Source: Pseudomonadota bacterium (GTDB lineage Bacteria > Pseudomonadota > Gammaproteobacteria > Burkholderiales > Ferrovaceae). Taken from it: 56,596 nt of DNA. The notes beneath the pieces were generated by a model. It was not told the DNA's origin. It saw nothing but the letters and a program-made list of their open reading frames with translations, and ran no database searches. How positions within the stretch are numbered: position 1 is the first letter of the stretch; each line of letters starts with the position of its first letter. The position numbers and the translations under genes are program-made. Shown in pieces: positions 8,683-21,387 of this stretch. The stretch lies in the NCBI GenBank assembly GCA_021805445.1, contig JAJZFH010000036.1:1-56596 (forward strand), given 5' to 3'.

Positions 8683-9966
8683 ATGAAAATTCATATCGCC
8701 CATGGCCGCGTCATCGATCCCATCACGCAGCGTGATTCTCAGAGTGACCTGTTCATTGCCGCAGGCAAAATCGTCGCGCTCGAACGTTGCCCCGCCGGCT
8801 TCACCCCCAACCGGGTCATCGACGCCCGTGGCAAGATCGTCATGCCCGGACTGGTGGATCTGGCCGCACGGTTACGCGAACCCGGCTATGAATACCTGGC
8901 TACTTTGGAGAGCGAGATGGTCGCGGCCACGGTAGGGGGAGTGACCAGTTTATCGTGCCCCCCGGACACCGACCCCCCCCTGGATGAACCCGGTTTGGTT
9001 GAAATGCTCAAGCATCGCGCCCATGGCCGGGAACAGACCAATGTCTATCCTCTGGGTGCCCTTACCCAACAACTCCAGGGCCTTCGTCTGACCGAAATGG
9101 GGGAATTATATGACGCAGGCTGTATTGCCTTCTCCCAGGCCAATGCGCCTTTGCTGGACACTCAGGTCCTGTTGCGGGCTTTGGATTACGCCACCACTTT
9201 TGGGTTCACCGTTTGGTTACAGCCCCAGGATGCCTATCTGGCACGCGATGGCGTGGCTCACGATGGCGAAGTCGCCAGTCGTCTGGGATTGCCGGCCATT
9301 CCCACCTGTGCTGAAACCATCGCACTGAACACGATCCTGCAACTGGTGCGTGAAACCGGTGCGCGCGTCCATTTGTGCCGCCTTTCCAGTGCCAGCGGGG
9401 TGGATTTGGTCCGTGAGGCCAAGAGAGAAGGGTTACCGGTCACCTGCGACATCTCCATCAACCACTTACACCTCACGGAACATGACATTGGCTATTTCGA
9501 TGCCCATTGTCGGCTGATCCCCCCCCTCCGCAGCGTGCGTGATCGGGCCGCCTTGCGTGCCGGCCTGGTCGACGGGACCATCGATGCACTGGTTTCCGAT
9601 CATGCCCCCGTGGACGTGGATGCCAAGCAACTCCCCTTCGAAGCGGCCGAACCCGGGGCCACGGGGTTGGAATTGCTGCTGCCGCTCACGCTGGCCTGGG
9701 CACGGTCCGAAGCCCTGCCGCTGATCACGGCTCTGGCACGCATCACCTCCTCCCCCGCCAAGATCCTGGGAATCCCCGCAGGACAACTGAGCCCCGGCCA
9801 ACCGGCCGACCTGTGCATTTTTGATCCGGAACGGGAATGGGTCGTCACCCCAAAAAATCTTAAAAGTCAGGGCAAAAATACGCCTTTCCTCAACCACCTC
9901 ATGCAAGGTAAAGTCAGCCATACCCTGGTCGGCGGCTTCATCATCCATGAGGATGCCCGCGCCTAA
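8683..9966 (+). CDS. pyrX: Dihydroorotase-like non-catalytic ATCase partner (PyrC'/PyrX)
   Basis: A 427-residue amidohydrolase-fold protein homologous to dihydroorotase. The canonical metal motif DxHxHxREPG reads LVDLAARLREPG (about 63-74), so both histidines of the first pair are gone. A later site reads QPQDA where HAED-type zinc ligands are expected, whereas the SDHAPV Asp remains. It is therefore probably a pseudoenzyme that holds PyrB in its dodecamer, as described for pseudomonad PyrC'. Catalytic dihydroorotase must be encoded elsewhere. Many tools will call it simply pyrC. Confidence 0.88.
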   Translation: MKIHIAHGRVIDPITQRDSQSDLFIAAGKIVALERCPAGFTPNRVIDARGKIVMPGLVDLAARLREPGYEYLATLESEMVAATVGGVTSLSCPPDTDPPLDEPGLVEMLKHRAHGREQTNVYPLGALTQQLQGLRLTEMGELYDAGCIAFSQANAPLLDTQVLLRALDYATTFGFTVWLQPQDAYLARDGVAHDGEVASRLGLPAIPTCAETIALNTILQLVRETGARVHLCRLSSASGVDLVREAKREGLPVTCDISINHLHLTEHDIGYFDAHCRLIPPLRSVRDRAALRAGLVDGTIDALVSDHAPVDVDAKQLPFEAAEPGATGLELLLPLTLAWARSEALPLITALARITSSPAKILGIPAGQLSPGQPADLCIFDPEREWVVTPKNLKSQGKNTPFLNHLMQGKVSHTLVGGFIIHEDARA

Positions 9967-10006
9967 CCCACTCTTTCCTTCTTTTAATTTTCCGGATTCC
10001 CTTACC

Positions 10007-12052
10007 ATGACTTCAAACATCTCCAACCCTTTACTGGATTTTTCCGGGCTTCCCCATTTTGATGCCATCCGGCCCGAGCACATCGAACCGGCCATCCGCT
10101 CCTTGATTCTGGACTGTGAAGCCACGCTCAGCCGTCTGACCCACCAAACCGAGAGCCCTACCTGGGACAACTTCATCACGCCTCTGGAAGATATCAATGA
10201 ACTTCTGGCACGTGCCTGGGGACAGGTTTCTCACCTGAATGCCGTGGTCAACACCCCAGAATTGCGTGCAGCCTACAACGCAGTGTTGCCGCATATCGCT
10301 CAATACTGGGCTCGCCTGGGTCAGGACGAAGCCCTTCTCAACGGCTACCGGACCCTCAAAAATGCGCCGGAGTTCGAAAAACTGCCGGCATCCCGTCAAC
10401 GCATCATCACTCAGGCATTGCGCGATTTTCGTCTGGGTGGAGCCGAGTTGCCTCCTGCCGAAAAAGTTCGTTTTCTTGAAATTCAGGAAACGCTGGCAGC
10501 CACTGGCGCGCGCTTCGAACAAAATTTGCTGGACGCCACCAACAGTTTTACCTTTGACACCCAGGACCCCGATGAACTCGTGGGACTCCCCCCGGAAGTG
10601 CTGACCATGGCGGCTGAAACGGCCAGTCAGGCAGGACGGCCCGGCTGGCGCCTCACTTTGCACGCCCCCTGTTACCTCCCGATCATGCAATATGCCGAAC
10701 GACGCAGTTTGCGCGAACATTTTTACCGCTGTTATACCACCCGGGCTTCGGAATTTGGCCCGGAACCCTGGAACAACGGTCCCTTGATCCAGACCTTGCT
10801 GGCCTTGCGTGCCGAAGAAGCCCGCCTGCTTGGATTCGACCATTTTGCGCAACTGTCCGTGGAACCCAAAATGGCCGAATCTCCAGAGGCCGTGCTGACT
10901 TTCCTGCGGGATCTGGCCCAACGCGCCAAACCCTTTGCCGAACAGGACTGGAAGACGCTGACTGCCTTTGCACAGGAGCGCCTCGGCCTGGATGCGGTTC
11001 AGCCCTGGGATCTGGCTTATGTCTCAGAAAAGTTACGCACTGCCCAATATGATTATTCCGAACAAGAAGTGAAGGCTTACTTTCCAGAGGATTCCGTGCT
11101 GAAAGGATTATTTCAGGTCATCCAGAAATTGTATGGCCTCACGGTCCACCTGGCTCAAGCCGAAGTCTGGCACGAAACCGTTCGTTTCTACGAATTGAAA
11201 TCCCCCACGGGGACCTTGGTCGGACAGTTCTATCTCGACCTCTATGCCCGCAATGGCAAGCGTGGTGGCGCATGGATGGACGATGCCATTACCCGGCGCC
11301 GCAAGGGAGAAACTCTTCAGATACCGGTCACCTATCTGACCTGCAATTTCTCGGCCCCGAGCGGAGGAAAACCTGCGACCTTCACCCATGATGAAGTCAT
11401 CACGTTATTTCATGAATGTGGACACGGCCTGCACCATCTGCTTACCCAGATGGAGGATCTCCCCATATCCGGCATCCATGGCGTGGAGTGGGACGCAGTG
11501 GAACTTCCCAGTCAATTCATGGAAAACTTCTGCTGGGAATGGGAAGTATTGCAGGGCATGACTCAGCACGTGGATACAGGAAAACCCCTCCCTCGAACCC
11601 TCTACGAGCGCATGTTGGCCGCCAAGAATTTCCAGAGCGGCATGCAAACGATGCGCCAGATCGAATTTTCTCTTTTCGACATGGAATTGCACAGTAGCGT
11701 CCCTACCCACCTCAACCCCCTGCACCTGCTTGCACGCATCCGTGCTGAAGTGGCCGTGGTCAAACCTCCCGTCTGGCATCGCTTCCCGCACAGTTTTTCG
11801 CATATCTTTGCGGGCGGCTATGCAGCGGGATATTACAGTTACAAGTGGGCTGAAGTACTTTCTGCCGATGCCTATGCCTTGTTCGAGGAAAGTGGCGTAT
11901 TCAACCCCGAAATCGGGCGTCGTTTTCAAAACGAGATTCTGGCCCAGGGCAGCAGTCGTCCGGCACTGGACTCCTTCATCGCCTTCCGGGGTCGCCCCCC
12001 TCAACTGGATGCCCTCCTGCGTCATCAGGGCATGGTGCCTCAACCCGCCTGA
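10007..12052 (+). CDS. prlC: Oligopeptidase A (M3 family zinc metallopeptidase)
   Basis: A 681-residue cytoplasmic metallopeptidase that degrades short peptides such as cleaved signal peptides. The zinc motif HEXXH is HECGH (469-473), followed by the M3 continuation GLHHLLT and a downstream glutamate ligand region. The length matches OpdA/PrlC. An ORF extension back to 9821 overlaps pyrX in another frame and is not conserved-looking, so MTSNISNPLLDF was chosen, though it lacks a clear ribosome site. It follows pyrX after 40 bp and converges on the TonB-like gene. Confidence 0.94.
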   Translation: MTSNISNPLLDFSGLPHFDAIRPEHIEPAIRSLILDCEATLSRLTHQTESPTWDNFITPLEDINELLARAWGQVSHLNAVVNTPELRAAYNAVLPHIAQYWARLGQDEALLNGYRTLKNAPEFEKLPASRQRIITQALRDFRLGGAELPPAEKVRFLEIQETLAATGARFEQNLLDATNSFTFDTQDPDELVGLPPEVLTMAAETASQAGRPGWRLTLHAPCYLPIMQYAERRSLREHFYRCYTTRASEFGPEPWNNGPLIQTLLALRAEEARLLGFDHFAQLSVEPKMAESPEAVLTFLRDLAQRAKPFAEQDWKTLTAFAQERLGLDAVQPWDLAYVSEKLRTAQYDYSEQEVKAYFPEDSVLKGLFQVIQKLYGLTVHLAQAEVWHETVRFYELKSPTGTLVGQFYLDLYARNGKRGGAWMDDAITRRRKGETLQIPVTYLTCNFSAPSGGKPATFTHDEVITLFHECGHGLHHLLTQMEDLPISGIHGVEWDAVELPSQFMENFCWEWEVLQGMTQHVDTGKPLPRTLYERMLAAKNFQSGMQTMRQIEFSLFDMELHSSVPTHLNPLHLLARIRAEVAVVKPPVWHRFPHSFSHIFAGGYAAGYYSYKWAEVLSADAYALFEESGVFNPEIGRRFQNEILAQGSSRPALDSFIAFRGRPPQLDALLRHQGMVPQPA

Positions 12053-12068
12053 AAGGGGAAATCCGCGC

Positions 12069-12890
12069 CTACTGGCTGCGCAACGGCTCCCCGGCCCGCA
12101 CGAAATTGAAGGTGCGGGTAATGCGGATCAAATCAGTCCGCGACCGCATGGCCGCGGTGAAGGGCTGAAAAGGCGCCGCCATGCGCACGATGCGCAGCGC
12201 GGCCTGATCCAGTGCAGTGTGTCCGGAAGTACGCCGAATGTCCACGGAAGCCACTGTTCCATCCGCATTGAGTACGGTTTCCACCCCCACACTCCCGGAG
12301 AGCGGCTGGCCCTGTTCGGGCGGCGGATAATTCACGCCGCCCACTTCGGCGACCTTGGTCGTAAAAGCCTCTTCGTAGGCCTGCCATTCGCCTTCCCGAG
12401 TCCCGGAATCGAGCGTACAAACCCGTTTCCCCGCCCAAGGATCCTGAACCAACCCGTGGGCCATGCTCAAACTCCGCCAGATAAGCGAGGATGAAGGAGC
12501 GCCAGGAGGGACGGAGGAGGACTGGGGAACCGAAGCTGCCTGCCTCGAGGCTGTCTCTGTGTGTTCGGGAACCGCAGGGATGTCTGAAGCAGGTGCCTGC
12601 GGCGCGGCGGCAGGAAGAGGAGGAGGGGCAGAAGGATGTGATGCCCTGAAAGATGCAGGAAACCCGGGCGGACGGAGAGTCGCCGTACGGGCTGGTGGAC
12701 CTCCTGTCTCCAAGTCCAGTTCCACGTTCATGGGAAGAAGTGGGGAAGGCACACGCCAGGTCATCCTGGAAAACCCGATCCAAAGTAGAGCCAAACCATG
12801 GACCAGGAGAGAAATGATCATGGCCGCGATCCAGGGAGAACGGTAGGAAAAAATACCGGGAGCCAACCCTGTAACCCGCTGAGATTTCAT
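12069..12890 (-). CDS. TonB-family energy-transducer-like protein
   Basis: A 273-residue protein with one N-terminal membrane anchor (about 20-42), a Pro/Ala/Ser-rich periplasmic spacer (about 60-130) and a C-terminal TonB-box-binding-like domain. In that domain the VETVLNADGTVASVDIRRTSGHTALDQAALRIVR stretch (about 200-235) is typical of TonB_C. No exbB or exbD is adjacent, so it either borrows a distant ExbBD pair or acts only as a periplasmic scaffold. Its start ATG overlaps the stop of the upstream RNB gene in an ATGA quartet. Confidence 0.75.
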   Translation of the reverse strand: MKSQRVTGLAPGIFSYRSPWIAAMIISLLVHGLALLWIGFSRMTWRVPSPLLPMNVELDLETGGPPARTATLRPPGFPASFRASHPSAPPPLPAAAPQAPASDIPAVPEHTETASRQAASVPQSSSVPPGAPSSSLIWRSLSMAHGLVQDPWAGKRVCTLDSGTREGEWQAYEEAFTTKVAEVGGVNYPPPEQGQPLSGSVGVETVLNADGTVASVDIRRTSGHTALDQAALRIVRMAAPFQPFTAAMRSRTDLIRITRTFNFVRAGEPLRSQ

Positions 12891-14737
12891 GGGATGACCG
12901 TCGGTTCCATCGATAAAAGTTCACAATGCAGTTCAATGGTCCACACATCGATGGATCGAATGGCCAGCTGAACGTCCGTCCCCGCATCCAATGCTGCCGC
13001 CCCAGGAACCTTGACCACCAGCGGCAGGCCTTCGATGCGAGCCGCGCCTTCTCGCAACAGACGGGCGCGACAAGTCGTCACGGCCTCCTGTTCCAGCCAG
13101 CGCAGACTCCAATAACGTTCCATCTGCCGCTGAAAATCCTGATAGGCTTCATAGGCTCGTTCAAAGGACAAACTCTCCTCGCGGAGACGAACCCGATCAG
13201 TCACAGCGGGATCCTGCTGCTGGAACAGGCGAATCAGTTGCCACTGGTTGACCAGATCCGGGTAACGGCGCAGGGGAGAACTGCACCAGGCATAATGATT
13301 CAACCCCAGCCCCAAGTGTGGCGCAGGGTCTACGGACATGCCGGTACGCCCCTGTCCCTGAACCCGAAACAACCCCAACCAACCCGCTTCCACCAATTGA
13401 CCCGCCCAATGACGATTGACCTCGATCATCAATTCCGCCACCAACTCGTCCAACGGCGCACCCCGTGGACGGGGCTGAATGTTCACATGCTCCCCTTCCA
13501 CTATGAAAGTGTAATCATGGTACTGGGGAGTCGGTCGCTCCCTTACCCCGCGTGCCTCCGCCAAACGTTCTGCCAGTGCCCGCAAAATTCTCAGATCCGC
13601 CAGATGAGGAATCTCCTGCCCACCCAATGCTTCCTCATCCCACCGGGCCTCCAGTTCATGCAGACGCAAATTGGCCCCGATCCTGACTCGCTGAATCAAC
13701 GAACGCCGTTCCACCACCGCCAAGGTTTCCTTGTGCACACGCAGCAACAGGGAAAGCGTCGGACGCACCTGACCTTCATCGAGGGAGCAACGCGCAATCA
13801 CCCGTTCCGGCAACATGGAAATTTTGCGTCCCGGCATATACACCGTACTCAAACGGGCCCGTGCCTGTTCCGCCATGGAACTGTCAGGACCAAACTGAAG
13901 GCCGGGTGCCGCAATGTGAATACCCACTTCCCAATGCGCCGTGTCCACCTCCCGGAGGCTGAACGCATCATCTATTTCTGTGGTAAACGCATCGTCGATG
14001 CTAAAGGCGGGCACCTCGTAACAGGGCCAGTCCTGCCCCTCCATCGCCGGAAAATCCACGTCCGTGGACCAGGGCCCGAAATACTCGAATTCGAAACGCC
14101 CTTCGTGCCAGGCCCGACTACCGCCAATGACCCCGCATTGCGCCAACACTTGAGCAGGAGATCTTTTCAGTGCCGAACTGGCAGTTTCCAACGTCTTGTA
14201 CGCCAACGTATTCTTGTCGGGACGATAGAGCAGGGCAGGGAGTTCGTGCACCAGCCAATCAGGGCAACGTCCCGCCGCCAATGCTTCCAGCGCCTCGGCC
14301 TTTTGCTGATCCTGGAGACGGCGACGTTCCAGCCCTGCCAGCGCCGCCTTGAGCGTTTCCGGCGCAGCCACACGAAAATGACCCCGCTGGCGCCGATGGA
14401 AATAGATCGGAGCCGCCTGCAAACGAAACAATACGGCCACTTGCTCCAGCACACTGGGTTCATGCCCCTGGTACTCCCGTGCCAGCGCCGAAAAATGCCA
14501 TTCCGACTCCGGGGGACAAGCCGACCAGAGCAAGTCGACATCAATCGTTTTTTGGAGAACTTCAGCCTCCTGCATCAGCACCTTGGGCTCTGGTTGCGCA
14601 AAGCGCAGCAGTACCCCCGCACTCTTGATCTTGCTGCGTTTACCATGAGGAGCTTCCACCTGCAGGGTGCTGTCGGATTCTGTCAGAACCGTCCCGAACC
14701 TGATTTCCCCACCGTCTTCGTACACCACATAACCCAT
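12887..14737 (-). CDS. RNB-domain (RNase II/R family) 3'-5' exoribonuclease
   Basis: A 616-residue single-strand exoribonuclease candidate. The central RNB domain (about 230-560) shows the Mg-binding signature as SIDDAFTTEIDDAFS. Relative to E. coli RNase II (TIDSASTEDMDDAL), the Asp before the last DD pair is Glu. YMPGRKISMLPE and SPLRRYPDLVNQ are typical RNB strands. It lacks an obvious basic C-terminal tail, so it is closer to RNase II than RNase R. ATG 14737 is chosen over GTG 14746 because of the upstream AAGGGAG. It is operonic with the TonB-like gene. Confidence 0.88.
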   Translation of the reverse strand: MGYVVYEDGGEIRFGTVLTESDSTLQVEAPHGKRSKIKSAGVLLRFAQPEPKVLMQEAEVLQKTIDVDLLWSACPPESEWHFSALAREYQGHEPSVLEQVAVLFRLQAAPIYFHRRQRGHFRVAAPETLKAALAGLERRRLQDQQKAEALEALAAGRCPDWLVHELPALLYRPDKNTLAYKTLETASSALKRSPAQVLAQCGVIGGSRAWHEGRFEFEYFGPWSTDVDFPAMEGQDWPCYEVPAFSIDDAFTTEIDDAFSLREVDTAHWEVGIHIAAPGLQFGPDSSMAEQARARLSTVYMPGRKISMLPERVIARCSLDEGQVRPTLSLLLRVHKETLAVVERRSLIQRVRIGANLRLHELEARWDEEALGGQEIPHLADLRILRALAERLAEARGVRERPTPQYHDYTFIVEGEHVNIQPRPRGAPLDELVAELMIEVNRHWAGQLVEAGWLGLFRVQGQGRTGMSVDPAPHLGLGLNHYAWCSSPLRRYPDLVNQWQLIRLFQQQDPAVTDRVRLREESLSFERAYEAYQDFQRQMERYWSLRWLEQEAVTTCRARLLREGAARIEGLPLVVKVPGAAALDAGTDVQLAIRSIDVWTIELHCELLSMEPTVIP

Positions 14738-14752
14738 CCTGCGCACACTCCC

Positions 14753-16138
14753 TTATGCCAATGCCCGTAACAGGAGGTCATGAACCCCCCCAAAAGCGCC
14801 ATTACTCATCGTCACGATGGCATCCCCCGTGTTCGCTTCCGCAACCACTGCCTCCACCAGAGCAGGCAGATGCGTGTAAACCTGCGCGCGTGCGCCCAAA
14901 GGCTGAAGAACCGTTGGCAAATCCCAACCCAGGTGGTGGTCGTAGCCGTAGACCCGATCCGCCAGATTCAAACTCTCAGCCAGTTGATCCGACCATACCC
15001 CCATCTTCATGGTATTGGAACGCGGCTCGATGAGGGCCAGAATACGCCCCCCGGTCTGCCCCAAGCGCCGATGCAACCCTTGCAGCGTAGTGGCGATGGC
15101 CGTGGGATGATGGGCAAAATCATCATAGACGGTCACGCCATTCACCACCCCCTTGATTTCGAGGCGACGCTTCACGCCCTCGAACCGTTCAAGGGCAAGA
15201 ACTCCTTCCGCCATGGGGATTCCTGCCTGCCGTGCTGCCAGCAAAGCCCCCAGGGCATTCATCCGGTTGTGCTCACCCAACAGGGGCCAATGAGTCGTCT
15301 GCGCGCGCACATGTTTGCCTTCCCTTATCGTCAATTGACCCAAGGGATCGCCAGAGTCCAGAGACCAGTCTCCCTCCGATCCAAAAGATACCATGGGAGT
15401 CCAGCACCCTCGCTCGAGTACCCGTGCCAGCGCCACATCCTGCGCATTCACCACGATCATCCCCGAACTTGGCACGGTCCGCACCAGATGGTGAAACTGC
15501 GTCATGATCGATGCAAGATCCGGAAAAATGTCCGCATGATCATATTCCAGATTGTTCAGCAACAGAACCTCGGGACGATAGTGGACAAACTTGGATCGTT
15601 TGTCGAAAAAAGCCGTGTCATACTCATCTGCTTCGATCACGAACCACGGACGTTCTGCGCGTACCACCCGACCCGAAGTCCAGTACCGGGGCAAACGCGC
15701 CGATACATCAAAGTTGCTTGGCACACCTCCAATCAAAAATCCCGGATGCAAGCCCGCCGACTCCAGCAACCAGGTCACCAATGCCGTGGTGGTGGTCTTG
15801 CCATGGGTACCCGCCACGGCGATGACCCGGCAGGAATCGAGCACTTGCTGCGCCAGCCATTCGGGCCCGGAAACATAGGGCAGTCCCTGATCCAGAATGG
15901 CCTCCATGAGAGGATGGCCACGCGTCACCACATTCCCGACCACAAACAGGTCCGGTGCCAGAGTGAGTTGTTCCACCCCAAAACCTTCACTCAACTCGAT
16001 CCCTTGGGCGTGCAACTGGGTACTCATGGGCGGGTAAACCTGGGCATCGCATCCCGTGACCCGATGCCCTGCTGCTTTGGCCAGCACGGCCACGCCGCCC
16101 ATGAAGGTGCCACAAATGCCGAGAATATGGATATGCAT
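14753..16138 (-). CDS. mpl: UDP-N-acetylmuramate:L-Ala-gamma-D-Glu-meso-DAP ligase
   Basis: A peptidoglycan-recycling ligase that attaches recovered tripeptide to UDP-MurNAc. The 461-residue chain has an N-terminal Rossmann-like nucleotide-binding start (MHIHILGICGTFMGG), the ATP loop AGTHGKTTTT (about 110) and the Mur-ligase central and C-terminal domains (LGEHNRMNALGA, YDDFAHHPTAI). HILGICGTFMGG distinguishes Mpl from MurC. It lies 12 bp downstream of metH on the same strand. Confidence 0.95.
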   Translation of the reverse strand: MHIHILGICGTFMGGVAVLAKAAGHRVTGCDAQVYPPMSTQLHAQGIELSEGFGVEQLTLAPDLFVVGNVVTRGHPLMEAILDQGLPYVSGPEWLAQQVLDSCRVIAVAGTHGKTTTTALVTWLLESAGLHPGFLIGGVPSNFDVSARLPRYWTSGRVVRAERPWFVIEADEYDTAFFDKRSKFVHYRPEVLLLNNLEYDHADIFPDLASIMTQFHHLVRTVPSSGMIVVNAQDVALARVLERGCWTPMVSFGSEGDWSLDSGDPLGQLTIREGKHVRAQTTHWPLLGEHNRMNALGALLAARQAGIPMAEGVLALERFEGVKRRLEIKGVVNGVTVYDDFAHHPTAIATTLQGLHRRLGQTGGRILALIEPRSNTMKMGVWSDQLAESLNLADRVYGYDHHLGWDLPTVLQPLGARAQVYTHLPALVEAVVAEANTGDAIVTMSNGAFGGVHDLLLRALA

Positions 16139-16150
16139 GTCGGTGCCCCT

Positions 16151-19852
<3,702 letters not shown>

Positions 19853-19886
19853 AAGACGCACAGTCTACCATGCCCGTCAAGGCGAT

Positions 19887-19909
19887 AAAAAGGCACCCCG
19901 CAGGGTGCC
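19887..19909 (-). terminator. Rho-independent terminator after porin A
   Basis: Read on the - strand, GGCACCC and GGGTGCC form a 7-bp GC stem with a 4-nt loop (TGCG) followed by TTTTTATC. It sits between porin A (stop at 19934) and metH (start at 19852), separating the nitrogen cluster from metH. Confidence 0.9.
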
Positions 19910-19933
19910 CTCTCGGAGTTATCGACGAATCCC

Positions 19934-21211
19934 CTAGAACTTGTAGATGCCTTGCAACCCGTAGGTAGTCATGGATTGCGAGAGAATTCCGTTGGATTCC
20001 GCAAACAATCCTTTGTCGGCGCGATCCTCCCGAATTTCACCGCGCAACTCAAACGCCTTGACGGGGGCATACCCGAGGGTCAGGGTGGCTTCGCGCACCG
20101 TATTCGGTCCGACCAGCACCCCATAACCACCCGTATCGATCCCGGTCGCCAAGGCCGCGCCCGAATTGTCCCGCACTTCTTCCGCCCGGAATGAGACCCG
20201 ATACTGCTCATTGATTTGATAGTTCAGGTACCCGGCCACCCCCCAGTAAGTTTCCGTACCCACCTGATTGAGTCCGATGATTTCATTCTGTTGGGATGCA
20301 TGATCCGCATTCAGGATAAAGGTCAGGGACTGGGTCAGATTGGTGGTGAACACCATGTCCAGCAAGGTGCGGTTCCCCGCCCGCGCATTGGCCCCGCCAT
20401 ACGCCGTAAAGGTGTTGGCAGTGAACATGTTGCTGGCATTGACCCCCGCCGTAGCAGGCGCCAGCACCGTTTCATCCCCGGTATAGATGTCGAAGAGCAG
20501 GGACGTATCCTTGGTAAAGGCCTCGTTCACCGCCATTTCCACCGTCTTGGAGGCCGTCATCCCCGTCACCTGATCCCAGCCGTTATTTACCCCCATGGTC
20601 AGGGTCGTGGCTTCGGTCACGTTGTTGATGGCGCGCAACCCCGTATGGGTAAAGGGAATCTTGCCAAAGAGAATAGACCGGGTGATATTGGTATCCGCAC
20701 CGCTGTCGATGTATTCCACCCCGGCCAAGGTGGTATATTTCCCGCCCATCACCGTCCAGGCATTCTTGGCATACTGCATGAACGCCTGGGTCAGATCGAA
20801 GTAGCCACCACTGCCTGCGGTGGTGTTGTTGGGATTGAGATTATTTCCGGAACAGGCTCCATAAGAGCAAATGACCCCGGCATTGGAACCCGCCGTCAGA
20901 TTGACCAGCCCACCGATCCCTTGGGTCGGCAGTTTGGAAATCGTGACCGATGCCTGATTCAGTGCAAAGGAATTCTTGGTGGTGTCGAATACCTGCACGC
21001 TGGGATCCGGCGTTTGAGAGTGCGCCATATAGCCCATGTCCAGATAACCTTTCACTTCAATATTGGCTTTCTTGAACAGTTTGCCCAAACTCATTTCGGG
21101 CTCGGCATCCGATTCTTCATCCTTGGCCTGGGACAGGGTACTGGCCCCCAGACACAGGACGGCGGCAAACAGACTGAAATAACTTCGCGGATTCTTGTTG
21201 ATGAACGTCAT
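19934..21211 (-). CDS. BBP2-like outer-membrane porin, paralogue A
   Basis: A 425-residue exported barrel. The signal peptide ends after LSQA (about 30), then comes an acidic segment (KDEESDAEPEMS) and strand-rich sequence (GYLDMGYMAH, SVTISKLPT, REATLTLGYAPVKAFELRGE) ending in IYKF with a terminal Phe. It resembles the OmpL-like BBP2 putative porins. CSYGACSGNN (about 114) contains two Cys that could form a disulphide in a constriction loop. It is clearly paralogous to the product at 23191-24459. It has its own sigma-54 promoter and lies just downstream of amtB. Substrate unknown; a nitrogen compound is inferred from context. Confidence 0.82.
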   Translation of the reverse strand: MTFINKNPRSYFSLFAAVLCLGASTLSQAKDEESDAEPEMSLGKLFKKANIEVKGYLDMGYMAHSQTPDPSVQVFDTTKNSFALNQASVTISKLPTQGIGGLVNLTAGSNAGVICSYGACSGNNLNPNNTTAGSGGYFDLTQAFMQYAKNAWTVMGGKYTTLAGVEYIDSGADTNITRSILFGKIPFTHTGLRAINNVTEATTLTMGVNNGWDQVTGMTASKTVEMAVNEAFTKDTSLLFDIYTGDETVLAPATAGVNASNMFTANTFTAYGGANARAGNRTLLDMVFTTNLTQSLTFILNADHASQQNEIIGLNQVGTETYWGVAGYLNYQINEQYRVSFRAEEVRDNSGAALATGIDTGGYGVLVGPNTVREATLTLGYAPVKAFELRGEIREDRADKGLFAESNGILSQSMTTYGLQGIYKF

Positions 21212-21316
21212 GGTTTTTCCTCGTCATATTTTTTTGTAGAGATCACGCTAAAACGGGTAAAAACCTTTTCCTCCCCCTTCTGCGTTGGGAAAGTATTGAC
21301 GCACATCAAGATACAA

Positions 21317-21336
21317 ATTGCAACAGTTTTGCCATA
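21317..21336 (-). promoter_or_regulatory. sigma-54 promoter of porin A
   Basis: On the - strand TATGGCAAAACTGTTGCAAT has GG and GC separated by exactly 10 bp, with strong -24 TGGCA and -12 TTGCA matches. Transcription should start near 21308, giving a leader of about 97 nt. The -24 box coincides with the T-tract end of the amtB terminator. No convincing NtrC dyad lies nearby: the region 100-140 bp upstream is amtB coding sequence. Confidence 0.75.
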
Positions 21337-21360
21337 AAAAAAGAGGCACCCGGAGGTGCC
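21337..21360 (-). terminator. Rho-independent terminator after amtB
   Basis: On the - strand GGCACC, a TCCG loop and GGTGCC form a hairpin followed by TCTTTTTTTATGG. It ends the porin B-glnK-amtB transcript 27 bp past the amtB stop and abuts the porin A promoter. Confidence 0.88.
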
Positions 21361-21387
21361 CCAATTCCCTGACGGAGAGAGGAAAGA

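Noticed and set aside
21344-21361. GGCACC/GGTGCC repeat as an NtrC site for porin A
   Set aside because: Half-site spacing is one base short, it lies only about 44 bp from the predicted start, and the T-run identifies it as a terminator.
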